Source: Chitinivorax sp. B (GTDB taxonomy: Bacteria; Pseudomonadota; Gammaproteobacteria; Burkholderiales; SCOH01). From it: a stretch of DNA of 64,000 nt. The stretch covers positions 44,110 to 108,109 of the forward strand of contig NZ_SCOH01000016.1 in the NCBI RefSeq assembly GCF_005503445.1, written 5' to 3'. This document shows, piece by piece, positions 17,686-26,269 of this stretch (the stretch's first letter is position 1; the number at the start of each line of letters is the position of its first letter). The position numbers and the translations under genes are program-made. The notes under the pieces are model-generated. The model saw only the letters and a program-made list of their open reading frames with translations. It did not search any database and was not told the DNA's origin.

Positions 17686-18426
17686 CTATTGAAAATAGCG
17701 TGCACGTAGTGCATCAATGCTGCCATTACGACGGAGCTTTTCCAGTGAAGTCCGCAATCTGTCTACTTTATCCATGTCGGCCGCCTTGTTGACGCCAAAG
17801 TAGTAATCGCTGCTGTCATCCAGCGTCAAGGCAGGGGAGAGAGAAGGGTAGGGGAGCTGATGTTGTCTGGCCTGCCAAGCAGCAGCCCAGTCGAGAATCG
17901 CGATCATGTCCACGCGCTTGGCGAGCAACTTTTTGAAGTTAGAGTTATCAGAGGGGGCGACATCCAGCGTATTGCCCTCGGTGAAACCAAGCTGCACCAA
18001 CCGTTTCATGGTGGCTGATTCGAAAATGGCACCAACTCGAAATCGCTTGGCATCTTCGATGGATACGGGGTCCACTTCTGGTCGACTGGCCAGTTTCAGC
18101 AGAACTATCCTGCGACGACTGATTGGCCCCAACCATAGATATTGGTCCTCGCGTTCCTTGGTGCGGGTCAGCGTATACAGCACGCCATCCGGGTCTTGTT
18201 GCGCCAATAGTGTTGCGCGAGCCCAAGGCAGCAGGGTGATTTTCACGGCCATGCCTGCATCTGCCATCACCATTTTCAGCAACTCGGTACTGAAGCCGGT
18301 TACCTTGCCTCCCTCGTCATAATTCAATGGTGGCAGATCTTCGGTATAGGCGTTGAAGTCGGCGGCATGCAGCCAGCCACCGCATAGCATGATACAAAGG
18401 CAACAGAGCAGCTTGCGAACCATCAT
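17686..18426 (-). CDS. Periplasmic family 3 substrate-binding protein
   Basis: A 246-residue exported binding protein of the amino-acid ABC type (SBP_bac_3). The signal peptide KLLCCLCIMLCGGWLHA ends near residue 22. Conserved marks are DLPPLNYDEGGKVTGFSTEL, LPWARA, LTRTKEREDQYLWLGPI (the family RT..RE..y.W motif) and a C-terminal RLRTSLEKLRRNGSIDALRARYF. No permease or ATPase is adjacent, so it may serve a distant transporter or act as a sensor. ATG at 18426 or 18423 are both possible; no strong ribosome site is seen. The decayed relative lies just downstream, convergent. Confidence 0.85.
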   Translation of the reverse strand: MMVRKLLCCLCIMLCGGWLHAADFNAYTEDLPPLNYDEGGKVTGFSTELLKMVMADAGMAVKITLLPWARATLLAQQDPDGVLYTLTRTKEREDQYLWLGPISRRRIVLLKLASRPEVDPVSIEDAKRFRVGAIFESATMKRLVQLGFTEGNTLDVAPSDNSNFKKLLAKRVDMIAILDWAAAWQARQHQLPYPSLSPALTLDDSSDYYFGVNKAADMDKVDRLRTSLEKLRRNGSIDALRARYFQ

Positions 18427-18852
18427 CAATCTAAATAAGTGAATATGTGCATATTTAGATTAAATGATTTGGTGGAAATTGCCAGTTTTATGCATGACAT
18501 ACCGCCATGTCAGCATCATGCCGGATCGCGGTATCCTGGTAAATCACCAAAGGTGGCAGAGTATCGCTGAGCAGGGGAGATACCGGTATCAGCCCGCAAT
18601 GATGCAGCAATGCAGCCTGATCCGTTTCGCTACTCAGATCCCTTAGCACCTATTCAATGTCTTATTGCGCGACCACGATCGTGGCTCATGTGCTACTCAA
18701 CATCCTCATGTATCACACCTACACGCCGGTTTTTGCGCTGCGCTTCACCCCGCTGGTGGCCGCTCATCACAGATCTTGAACAGGTTCTCAGTGCGACAAT
18801 CCGTCCCTGATAAGCGCAAGGCGTCCCAGGGACGGTGTGTTACCTGTGCAGG
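18427..18852. other. Non-coding region, nothing recognised
   Basis: About 425 bp between two minus-strand genes. No credible frame, tRNA or strong hairpin was seen. It should hold the promoter of the binding-protein gene and the terminator of the lectin gene. Confidence 0.4.
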
Positions 18853-20214
18853 TCAGCCTTTGGGGCAAAAAGTGATCTGCAACCGCTTGCCTTGCGTGCA
18901 ACTATGAAATCCGCTTTGACCGGCATTGGACGGATAGTCGTCATATGGGAAGGCATACAGACCAGGGCAGACATCGTGTACCCATTTGGCGTAGGTATTG
19001 TATGGCCAGCCACGGTAATAGCGATTGATGTCGGTGCTGTCCGGGGCATCCAGCATGTTGCGGTTGAGGGCGGCGCACCATTTCGGGTTTTCTGCGAAAG
19101 CGCCAGAGCAAGCATAGACCTCTGGTGTCTTGGCATGACGCGCACCTTCGCAGCCAGGTTTGTTGTTGGTGCAGCGAGCAATCTGGTCATTCAGACGATT
19201 GCAGACTTCCTTGGCTTGATTGACGGGATTAAGGCAGTAGGTTCGCAGTGCAATACATTTGTTGCCTTCTCGCAGTCCATCCGGGCAACTGCTGAGTACT
19301 TGGCTTTGCGGTATCTCGCAGGACGCAGTCCGGCAATCCGCCCCATCGCCAACACCTTGCACCTTGATCGGTAGGCCTAACCAGTCTACATAGGTGACGT
19401 TGTAATTCAGTTCAGGTCCACTAGGCTTGTCCAGAAATGTCATTTCCGCTTTTTCCAGCTCCTCACTATGTGGCCCGCCTGAGAACGCTGTCACCCGGGC
19501 TGCTGTCCAGCGCTTGGGGGCCAGATACCACCGAACCTGATTTGGGTTGAGTACGGCGCGATCGGGTTGTAATACGGCCTGTTCCCCGGCGCCATGAATC
19601 CAGATCGGAAAGCTGCAACCGTTCTTGACACCGATTTCAACTCGGTCGGGATCATCTGGTGGGTTCTTGAAATCATCTTCGCCGCCATTTCCCCAATTAC
19701 TTCTATCGATATACCAGGTTTGGTTGGTCTGGCCCGTATTGCAGGCCCATTGCTGAATGTTGCCACCCGGCTGAGTACTGAATTCCGCAACATCCAGGCA
19801 TTTGTTGCTGTGACGTGCGCGAATTTCGTAACGCCCGCCGCTGAGCGGCACAATGCGAAACTGCTGATTCGGGGCATTGAAATTGGTCCACTGCTGGATA
19901 TTGCCGCCATCTGCCATTGAAACACCTTGCACATCCAATACCTTGCCACTGTTGGCGTTGGTGATGCGAACAAAACCATTGTCGACATTCACGATGTCGA
20001 AGGCTTGTGCGCCTGTGCTATTGCAGGTGTATTGCTGGACGTTGACTCCATCGTTCCGGCCGGCGGCCAGAATGTCGACACAAAGCTGGCTGTGCTGACT
20101 TTTGATGGTGTAACGGCCATTGTCGATAGCCTGTACGGAACCAGTCAGCATGACCAGTCCAAAACCAATAAGCAGAGTGGGCCGAGTTGATGCGAATGCA
20201 TTGCGGGATTGCAT
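18853..20214 (-). CDS. Secreted ricin B lectin fused to a thaumatin-like domain
   Basis: A 453-residue exported protein. The signal peptide (LLIGFGLVMLTGSVQA) ends near residue 29. Residues 32-175 are a ricin-type beta-trefoil (CVDIL, VLDVQG and CLDVAE loops; NIQQW, NQQFRI, NIQQW and NQTWYI). After a Pro/Gly/Asp-rich linker, residues 190-453 resemble thaumatin-like or GH64-type proteins: VEIGVKNGCSFPIWIHG at the start, many Cys, and the ending CPGLYAFPYDDYPSN followed by LQITFCPKG. Family knowledge suggests glucan binding or beta-1,3-glucan hydrolysis, possibly against fungi; this is inference. The ATG at 20214 is preceded by AGGAGG. It is monocistronic and divergent from the AGCS symporter gene. 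Confidence 0.8.
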   Translation of the reverse strand: MQSRNAFASTRPTLLIGFGLVMLTGSVQAIDNGRYTIKSQHSQLCVDILAAGRNDGVNVQQYTCNSTGAQAFDIVNVDNGFVRITNANSGKVLDVQGVSMADGGNIQQWTNFNAPNQQFRIVPLSGGRYEIRARHSNKCLDVAEFSTQPGGNIQQWACNTGQTNQTWYIDRSNWGNGGEDDFKNPPDDPDRVEIGVKNGCSFPIWIHGAGEQAVLQPDRAVLNPNQVRWYLAPKRWTAARVTAFSGGPHSEELEKAEMTFLDKPSGPELNYNVTYVDWLGLPIKVQGVGDGADCRTASCEIPQSQVLSSCPDGLREGNKCIALRTYCLNPVNQAKEVCNRLNDQIARCTNNKPGCEGARHAKTPEVYACSGAFAENPKWCAALNRNMLDAPDSTDINRYYRGWPYNTYAKWVHDVCPGLYAFPYDDYPSNAGQSGFHSCTQGKRLQITFCPKG

Positions 20215-20599
20215 GGTGTAGCGCCTCCTTGGTGGTTGACATGGTCAACTGCACTCAGCCTGTTCGTAAGATTTGTCGACCATGTGGATTCGACAAACAA
20301 GCAAACAGGCTGCTACGCCTGCCTGATGTGGCTGCATGTGATCTGGCAGGGATTGCAACTGCGCCGGTAAATAACGACGGTGCAATAGCGTAATCCTATA
20401 TGAAAACGTTTACAATATGTCAAGTGAATGTCGATGCCAAGGTAGAATATGCGGCCATTTGGCGTTTTTGATTATCTCGCCATAGGGGAAACCCTTAATT
20501 GTTGTGCACTCCTCAATCCGGATGATCCACCCTTCGCGCTAAAAACAGCACAACCTCAACAAAAAGCGCACCAAGCCAATTCAAGGATGGGAAGTTGTA
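20215..20599. other. Divergent promoter region
   Basis: About 385 bp between the lectin gene and the symporter gene. The only clear signal is a LacI-type operator near 20401; no gene is seen. Confidence 0.4.
20401..20414. promoter_or_regulatory. LacI/GalR-type operator
   Basis: TGAAAACGTTTACA is a near-perfect palindrome centred on CG (two mismatched positions) and fits the general LacI-family operator pattern. It lies about 187 bases from the start of each divergent gene, so the controlled gene cannot be told. No LacI-family gene is in the window. Confidence 0.45.
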
Positions 20600-22099
20600 A
20601 TGAATGAAATTATCAAACAGATCAACGATATCGTCTGGAGCCCCGCACTGATTTACCTGTGCCTGGCCGTCGGGCTGTATTTTTCGATCCGTACCCGCTT
20701 CATGCAGGTCCGCGGCTTCAAGGAAATGATCCGCCTGATGTTCCGTAACCAGAAATCCGATGCCGGCGTGTCCTCGTTTCAGGCATTGGCGATGTCGCTG
20801 TCTGGTCGTGTGGGTACAGGAAACATTGCCGGTGTGGCGTCCGCAATCTATTTCGGTGGACCCGGTGCTGTGTTCTGGATGTGGGTAATGGCTTTCCTCG
20901 GTGCCGCAACGGCTTACGTTGAATCCGTACTGGGACAGGTGTACAAGGAAGTTGACAGTAACGGCCAGTATCGTGGTGGCCCGGCGTACTATATTGAAAA
21001 AGCCATGGGCCAGAAATGGTATGCATGGATCTTTGCCATTGCCACTGTGATTGGTATGGGTTTGCTGATGCCTGGGGTGCAGTCCAACACCATTGCTTCT
21101 GGTATCCAGAATGCCTGGGGCGTTGAACCTTCAGTCAGTGCCTGTGCTATTGCCGTTGTGCTGGGTTTCATCATCTTTGGTGGTGTGAAACGGATCGCTG
21201 CTTTTGCCGAAGTGGTGGTGCCCTTCATGGCGCTGGGTTATATCTTGATTGCATTGGTGATCATGATCATCAATGTGCAGCAGATACCTGCTGTATTCGG
21301 ATTGATCCTGAAGAGTGCATTGGGTCTGGAAGCGGGTTTTGGTGCCGTGCTTGGTTTGGCCGTACAGTGGGGTGTAAAACGCGGCGTGTATTCGAATGAA
21401 GCAGGGCAGGGTAGTGGCCCACATGCGGCAGCGGCAGCTGAGGTATCTCATCCGGCAGAGCAAGGTTATGTGCAGGCATTCTCTGTTTATGTCGATACCT
21501 TGTTGGTGTGCTCGGCTACGGCTTTCATGATGCTCTCCACTGGGCAGTTCAATACCATTGGCCCAGATGGCAAGACCATGTTGGCGAACCATATTCCTGG
21601 TATGGGCCCTGGCCCTGGCTTTACCCAGGCAGCTGTTGAATCGGTGATGCCAGGATTTGGCGCCAGTGTGGTTGCGATTGCGCTGATGTTCTTCGCTTTC
21701 ACCACCATCGTGGCTTACTACTATATGGCCGAAACCAATCTGGCTTATCTCAACCGCAAGTTGAAATTGCCAGCATTGAGCTTTGTCTTGAAGGTGGTGA
21801 TGATTGCCTCGGTAACCTATGGGGGTATCAAGAGTGCCAGCATGGCTTGGGACATGGGCGATATTGGTGTCGGTGTGATGGCTTGGCTCAACATCATTGC
21901 CATTTTGATCCTGCAAAAACCAGCGCTGGCCTGCTTGCGTGACTATGAAGCACAGCGCAAGGCTGGTAAGAAACCGATCTTTAACCCAGATGCATTGGGG
22001 ATCAAGAATGCTGAGTTATGGCATGAAATTGCCAAGCGCGGTGAGGCACAGCCGGAAGTCGAAGCCAAAAAGCTCAAGGAAGCGTTGAATACGCGCTGA
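20600..22099 (+). CDS. Alanine/glycine:cation symporter (AGCS family)
   Basis: A 499-residue inner-membrane symporter that takes up alanine or glycine with Na+ or H+. About eleven membrane spans are visible. Conserved blocks include SSFQALAMSLSGRVGTGNIAGV, the GGPGAVFWMWVMAFLGAATAYVES segment, YRGGPAYYIEKAMG, and RGVYSNEAGQGSGPHAAAAA (about residues 264-284). The length is somewhat above the usual 450-480, with a charged C-terminal tail (about 460-499). It is followed by a strong terminator and so stands alone. The exact amino acid cannot be decided from the sequence. Confidence 0.9.
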   Translation: MNEIIKQINDIVWSPALIYLCLAVGLYFSIRTRFMQVRGFKEMIRLMFRNQKSDAGVSSFQALAMSLSGRVGTGNIAGVASAIYFGGPGAVFWMWVMAFLGAATAYVESVLGQVYKEVDSNGQYRGGPAYYIEKAMGQKWYAWIFAIATVIGMGLLMPGVQSNTIASGIQNAWGVEPSVSACAIAVVLGFIIFGGVKRIAAFAEVVVPFMALGYILIALVIMIINVQQIPAVFGLILKSALGLEAGFGAVLGLAVQWGVKRGVYSNEAGQGSGPHAAAAAEVSHPAEQGYVQAFSVYVDTLLVCSATAFMMLSTGQFNTIGPDGKTMLANHIPGMGPGPGFTQAAVESVMPGFGASVVAIALMFFAFTTIVAYYYMAETNLAYLNRKLKLPALSFVLKVVMIASVTYGGIKSASMAWDMGDIGVGVMAWLNIIAILILQKPALACLRDYEAQRKAGKKPIFNPDALGIKNAELWHEIAKRGEAQPEVEAKKLKEALNTR

Positions 22100-22133
22100 T
22101 CCAATCACCCAAAGGGTAGTGAGTGTTGAATCC

Positions 22134-22160
22134 AGCCGGGGCGATGCCCCGGCTTTTTTT
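22134..22160 (+). terminator. Rho-independent terminator of the symporter gene
   Basis: Stem AGCCGGGGC and GCCCCGGCT with a 3-base loop (22134-22154), followed by a T-run to 22160. Confidence 0.9.
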
Positions 22161-22264
22161 CGATCATGACGTGGCGATTCAACCCACGCCAATGCTGATC
22201 AATGTATCAGGTTGCCCCGAAATTGGAATACCATAATGCCCGATGTCATTTTTCGGGCAATTTC

Positions 22265-22882
22265 ATGTCTCATCCCAAACCTTTTTCAATGATTCGGGAA
22301 TTCCATCTGGCGGATTGGTTTACCCTATGTAATGCGTTTTGCGGTGTAGGTGCCTTGTTTGCCGTGATGACCTATCTGCAGACCCAAGATGTCGTGCATC
22401 TTTATTTCGCCTGCGGCCTGATCCCGTTAGCGTTGTTGTTTGATGTGCTGGATGGGCGGATTGCTCGTTGGCGGCAACAAAGTTCGGCCATGGGGCGTGA
22501 ACTGGATTCGCTGGCCGATGTCATTTCGTTTGGCGTCGCGCCAGCGGTGATTGCTTATGGCTGCGGGATGCAAGGTCTGTATGACCGCATTGTGCTGGTG
22601 TTTTTTGTCGCATGTGGTGTATCGCGTTTGGCGCGTTACAACATCACGGCAGAAAAACTTGCAGAAGGTGGCGATAAGGTTCAGTACTTTGAGGGGACGC
22701 CTATCCCAACTTCCATCGTATTGGTGGGAATGATGGCATGGGCAGCCGCAGAGGGCGCACTGAACGAGCAGATGTGGCTGGGTGTCAACGTGCTATTTGG
22801 TTTCCAGTTACACCCGTTGGTATTGGTGTTCGCCATATCGGGGTCGTTGATGATCAGTCGGATCAAGATTCCCAAACTGTAG
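22265..22882 (+). CDS. pssA: CDP-diacylglycerol--serine O-phosphatidyltransferase (PssA)
   Basis: Makes phosphatidylserine, the precursor of phosphatidylethanolamine, from CDP-diacylglycerol and serine at the inner membrane. The CDP-alcohol phosphatidyltransferase motif D-G-x2-A-R-x8-G-x3-D-x3-D is seen as DGRIARW followed by GRELDSLAD. Several membrane helices follow, and EGTPIPTSIVLVG is typical of PssA. From ATG 22265 the protein is 205 residues. An in-frame ATG at 22202 would add 21 residues; neither has a good ribosome site. It is a single gene with its own terminator. Confidence 0.82.
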   Translation: MSHPKPFSMIREFHLADWFTLCNAFCGVGALFAVMTYLQTQDVVHLYFACGLIPLALLFDVLDGRIARWRQQSSAMGRELDSLADVISFGVAPAVIAYGCGMQGLYDRIVLVFFVACGVSRLARYNITAEKLAEGGDKVQYFEGTPIPTSIVLVGMMAWAAAEGALNEQMWLGVNVLFGFQLHPLVLVFAISGSLMISRIKIPKL

Positions 22883-22888
22883 TCAACA

Positions 22889-22915
22889 AGGCGCCGTAAG
22901 GCGCCTTGATTGTTT
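22889..22915 (+). terminator. Rho-independent terminator of pssA
   Basis: Arms AAGGCGCC (22889-22896) and GGCGCCTT (22901-22908) with a 4-base loop, then a T-rich tail. Confidence 0.8.
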
Positions 22916-22955
22916 TGTGGTCAGCCGATCTGTGGGTTATGTCTGACGAACCATG

Positions 22956-23402
22956 TCAGCGACAGCTGATCCCCGTTATCTTCAATACACTACCATTTGC
23001 TAGCAACTGCTCGGTTATCTGACATTGGGTGATGTGGTCGGGTAAGGCTTGTGTCGCCATCAAGTCAGTCTGGTGATAGCTACAAGCCACCCAGATCTTG
23101 CGTGGTTTGCTGGCTGCAAAGTGCCAAATTGATTTGCGTTCGCGCTTGTTCTGCGTGCTTTGGTCTGGTGCCAGATTGGCCATGTCGGCAGGTGGTCCAT
23201 CATAGAAACGTGCTGTAGCCAGCGTGGCACCACGTGATCCTTTGTCCTGAGTGATTTCCCATGGAGCACCTGGTGATTCTGCACTGGCTTTGACCTCAAG
23301 GAACTCGGGGCAGGTATAGTTTTGCGCTGTCGCTGTTTGTGCGGAGATAAGCATTACCAAGCCAAGTGAGGCCAATCGCGGAAGGTGGCAAGAGATGAGC
23401 AT
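22956..23402 (-). CDS. Small secreted protein, possible immunity partner
   Basis: A 148-residue exported protein with a signal peptide ending at TATAQ (about residue 27). The mature part opens YTCPEFLEV, contains FYDGPPADMANLAPDQ and WVACSYHQTD, and ends with two Cys. This layout recalls the STY0301-type family of periplasmic proteins (memory of the family, not checked). The ATG at 23402 has GGAG at ideal spacing; the in-frame ATG at 23414 is the alternative. It starts 14 bases after the stop of the BPSL0067-like gene, so the two are co-transcribed. An immunity role is inference from this pairing. Confidence 0.65.
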   Translation of the reverse strand: MLISCHLPRLASLGLVMLISAQTATAQNYTCPEFLEVKASAESPGAPWEITQDKGSRGATLATARFYDGPPADMANLAPDQSTQNKRERKSIWHFAASKPRKIWVACSYHQTDLMATQALPDHITQCQITEQLLANGSVLKITGISCR

Positions 23403-23416
23403 GCTGATCTCCACTG

Positions 23417-23809
23417 TTATTCGATGACGTAGAATGTATTACCCTCATTACTGCGAGAGGTGCCTTTGGGTTTATTGAAATAGATCGTGCGTTCGAGCAC
23501 TTTGCCCTGGCTCTTCCATTGGTCCAGTACACGAATGCCATGTTCGTTATGGCTCAGATAAATGGCTGCGTGCTTACCGAGGGCATCGGTTGGGTAGTGA
23601 CCCGTGTCATCAAAAGTGGCAATTGCAGTCCCCCGCGCAATGGTGCCAACCTTGGCTTCCTTGATCTGTATGCCTTGCTTCCAATGTGGTGTTGTCGGTG
23701 CACTGGTGGCTTGTACGACAAATTCTACACATTCAGTATTGCCCAGCTTATTGACAAATTTCTTGTCGCCAAACGTATCGCGTTCTGCAATCTGCAGCAT
23801 ATAAGGCAT
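23417..23809 (-). CDS. BPSL0067-family protein, putative NlpC/P60-like amidase
   Basis: A 130-residue protein matching the BPSL0067 family. The candidate catalytic Cys is in NTECVEFVVQATSAP (about residue 27) and the His in GKHAAIYLSHNEHGI (about residue 80), with GTAIATFDDTGHYP and VLDQWKSQGK between and after. This Cys-His arrangement is that of NlpC/P60-like peptidoglycan amidases such as some T6SS effectors. There is no signal peptide, so it would need a secretion system to reach a target cell. AGGAG precedes the ATG at 23809. No T6SS gene is in the window. Confidence 0.72.
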   Translation of the reverse strand: MPYMLQIAERDTFGDKKFVNKLGNTECVEFVVQATSAPTTPHWKQGIQIKEAKVGTIARGTAIATFDDTGHYPTDALGKHAAIYLSHNEHGIRVLDQWKSQGKVLERTIYFNKPKGTSRSNEGNTFYVIE

Positions 23810-23953
23810 CGCATGCTCCTGACGGGGTGGTGGGGGGCTTGCTGCTGAAACCGGCGCGGCTCAGGCAAGCGAAACCATGGTGGCGTCATTATTTCAGATT
23901 GTGCCGACAGTGACACCTGGCGCGGCATCGGTCCCTATGGCGACTGTACGGGC

Positions 23954-24412
23954 TCAACGTGCTTGTTGATGGGCGGTCTCGCAGACCTGCTTCAATTTGA
24001 GCAGGCGTCGTTGACTGTCACGCCGAAACACCCAGACCATCAAACCTTCCAGCCATCGCAAGGCTGGCCGCGCTGCCAAGTGGTATCGGAAAATGGCCTC
24101 GGTCTGGCCATCGGGCAGGGCCCGAAACCGCCAGCTGCCAGCAAATTTGGCCAGAAAGAAAGGCCCAGAGACCATTTCGATGGCCGCCACGTTGGGGGGC
24201 GAACAGGATAGATACCGGACGGTCATGGCCAAGCCATGGTAGGACTTGACTGTGACCAGATCGCCAGGGGCGGATTGTTCCCGGCCCGCATGGTAGATCA
24301 ACTGTGTAGAGAATTGATCCCATGATCCACGCCGTGAGTAGTGCTGTGCATAAGCCCAGACCTGCTCTGGCGTGGCATGGATCACGCTGCGGACTTCAAG
24401 GTTGGCCATCAT
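23954..24412 (-). CDS. SRPBCC-family protein
   Basis: A 152-residue START/Bet v1-like (polyketide cyclase type) protein: VIHATPEQVWAYAQHYSRRGSWDQF at the N-terminus and a strand pattern with FRALPDGQTEAIFRYHL. These folds hold hydrophobic ligands such as quinones or lipids. The C-terminal basic-aromatic helix (LMVWVFRRDSQRRLLKLK) could contact membrane. The ATG is either 24412 or 24409, with AAGGA upstream. It is last in the run 27044 to 23954 on the minus strand. The ligand is unknown. Confidence 0.75.
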   Translation of the reverse strand: MMANLEVRSVIHATPEQVWAYAQHYSRRGSWDQFSTQLIYHAGREQSAPGDLVTVKSYHGLAMTVRYLSCSPPNVAAIEMVSGPFFLAKFAGSWRFRALPDGQTEAIFRYHLAARPALRWLEGLMVWVFRRDSQRRLLKLKQVCETAHQQAR

Positions 24413-24438
24413 GGATTCCTTTTGTCAATTGAATGGCC

Positions 24439-24912
24439 TTACCAGCCAGTCGGTTTGGTTACCATCAACCAGTAGACCCAGATCAGGCCGGTGAAGGCCG
24501 GGATGCCCAGCACGCACCACCACCGTTCATAACGCCAGTAACGCGCTGGCAATTGTGTGGCACCTTGTCGAACGGCTTCCTTGGCCATATCCCGCATGCG
24601 CAGCTGCAGCCACACGACCGGTAGCCAGCAGGCACCCGCAATGGCATACAGGGCGAAGGTCAGACCCAACCAGTTGAACCCAATTGGAAAGCCGGCCAGA
24701 TGTACCATGTATAGCCCCGAGACAGGCTGGAAAATCACCGTGGTAGCGGTGAATATCCAGTCTGCAATCGCCACCCAATGGGTGACCACGGCAATGGCTT
24801 GCAGGTTGCCGCTGCGGTTGGTGACAAACATGTAGAAGGCGGTTCCTAACCCGGTGCCGAACATCAATGTGGCCGAGAGGATGTGTAACCATTTTATGAC
24901 GAGGTAGTCCAT
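24439..24912 (-). CDS. DUF2269-family membrane protein
   Basis: A 157-residue inner-membrane protein with four spans and the DUF2269 marks: KWLHILSATLMFGTGLGTAF at the start (with a His), VTHWVAIADWIF, QPVSGLYMVHLAG, and the charged segment before the last helix (YWRYERWWCVLG). The conserved His and Trp residues suggest a redox or cofactor role, but no function is established to my knowledge. It lies between the SRPBCC and SDR-DoxX genes, with short gaps on both sides, and is presumably in their transcript. Confidence 0.75.
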   Translation of the reverse strand: MDYLVIKWLHILSATLMFGTGLGTAFYMFVTNRSGNLQAIAVVTHWVAIADWIFTATTVIFQPVSGLYMVHLAGFPIGFNWLGLTFALYAIAGACWLPVVWLQLRMRDMAKEAVRQGATQLPARYWRYERWWCVLGIPAFTGLIWVYWLMVTKPTGW

Positions 24913-24985
24913 GGTGCGGGCTTTGCTGAGTGTTGTGACTGGGCAGGCCAGATCGAGAAAGACCCGACTTGCCCGACTGATGCTG

Positions 24986-26257
24986 TTATCTGGCAGATCG
25001 GGCAGGGGCCATCATCCAAAGCACAATCACACTGGCCAGAATCGGCAGGTTCTTGCTCAACGGGCCAAATGGGTGTAGCCAGAAGCTGGGAAGGCATGTT
25101 GTCAGCATCACCATGTACCCACCCATCACCAGAAGCTGCGTAGGCCAGATCCAGCGAGGTGGGCGCAGCAACAGCGCCAACCCAATCAGCGCATCGGCCA
25201 TACTGGCCCCAATCAATACGGCCGGGGCGACATCGGCAGGGATATGGCACGCAGCAAGCCAAGCCAGGCTTTGTGCGCGGTCAAAGGCAAACAGGGATAC
25301 CCAGGCCGTCCACAACCATACGAAGGCCAGGCTGAGGCGCATGAGAGGGCCAAGCCAGCCCCAGGCCGCAGGGTTGCGTTCAGCTGATCCGGCAAAGGTG
25401 GCAGGGTCACGCGGTTCGCGGCTAAGCAGACTCTGGGTGGTGCCAGTGGGCGCGATATTCCCGACTCGCAGCATGGTCAAACTGTCAGGGTTGAACACGC
25501 TGCCAGGAATATGTTGAGCCAGCCTGGCGGCCAAGTCGGCCAGGTTGGCCGGCATTGCAACCACCCATTGGCCGCCCAGGCCCATACCGTTGCGCAGGGT
25601 GACAATATAGTCACGCATTGACATTGGGCGTGGCCCAACTACCTCGATCACTCGCTGTACGGCTGGTTCTTCACTGAGCAGCCGCAATATCAGGCCGCAC
25701 AGGTCATCAATGTGGACCGGCTGCATCGTGTATTGTCCGCCTTCCGGCAGCATCAGTGCTGGCAGGGTAGCCAACTGCATCATCACTCGACTGCTGTCGC
25801 CATCAGGGCCGAATACTACTGAAGGGCGCAACACATAGCCCGACAATGCGCGTGACAGCAGCACTTCATCTGCCCGCGCTTTGCTGCGCCAGTATTCAGT
25901 CGGTGCATCCACCGCAGCACCCAGCGCTGATATCTGGATGACACGACAGACACGTGCCTTTTCGCAGGCCAGGAACAGCGCGCTTGGCATCTTGGCGTGC
26001 AAAGTGTCAAAACGATTGTCGCCAGCTTCGGTCAGGATGCCCACTGCGTTGATGGCAACATCGACATCGTGCAGGAGTGGTAGCCAGGATGCGGGTGTCA
26101 GTAACGTGTTCAGATCAGCCCGGTGCCATTGAGCCACATGCGGGTTGTTGTGGTCCGGATTGCGCGAAACCCCGATGACACGGTGACCGGCCTGGCTCAG
26201 ATGGCAGGCAAGATGACGGCCGATGAAGCCACTTGCGCCCAGTAGCAGAATGTTCAT
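24986..26257 (-). CDS. SDR-family NAD(P)-binding protein fused to a DoxX-like membrane domain
   Basis: A 423-residue fusion. Residues 1-285 are an atypical extended SDR: GASGFIGRHLACHL dinucleotide loop (7-20), INAVGILTE, EYWRSKARADE (the Y..xK catalytic pair) and LRPSVVFGP. Residues 300-420 carry four hydrophobic spans of the DoxX-like type (VWLWTAWVSLFAFDRA, ADALIGLALLLRPP, WPTQLLVMGGYM). Such fusions resemble NDUFA9-like proteins linked to quinone or respiratory metabolism; that is inference. The gene starts 12 bases after the preceding small membrane gene's stop and is part of the GbsR-linked cluster. Confidence 0.82.
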   Translation of the reverse strand: MNILLLGASGFIGRHLACHLSQAGHRVIGVSRNPDHNNPHVAQWHRADLNTLLTPASWLPLLHDVDVAINAVGILTEAGDNRFDTLHAKMPSALFLACEKARVCRVIQISALGAAVDAPTEYWRSKARADEVLLSRALSGYVLRPSVVFGPDGDSSRVMMQLATLPALMLPEGGQYTMQPVHIDDLCGLILRLLSEEPAVQRVIEVVGPRPMSMRDYIVTLRNGMGLGGQWVVAMPANLADLAARLAQHIPGSVFNPDSLTMLRVGNIAPTGTTQSLLSREPRDPATFAGSAERNPAAWGWLGPLMRLSLAFVWLWTAWVSLFAFDRAQSLAWLAACHIPADVAPAVLIGASMADALIGLALLLRPPRWIWPTQLLVMGGYMVMLTTCLPSFWLHPFGPLSKNLPILASVIVLWMMAPARSAR

Positions 26258-26269
26258 GATGACGACCGA

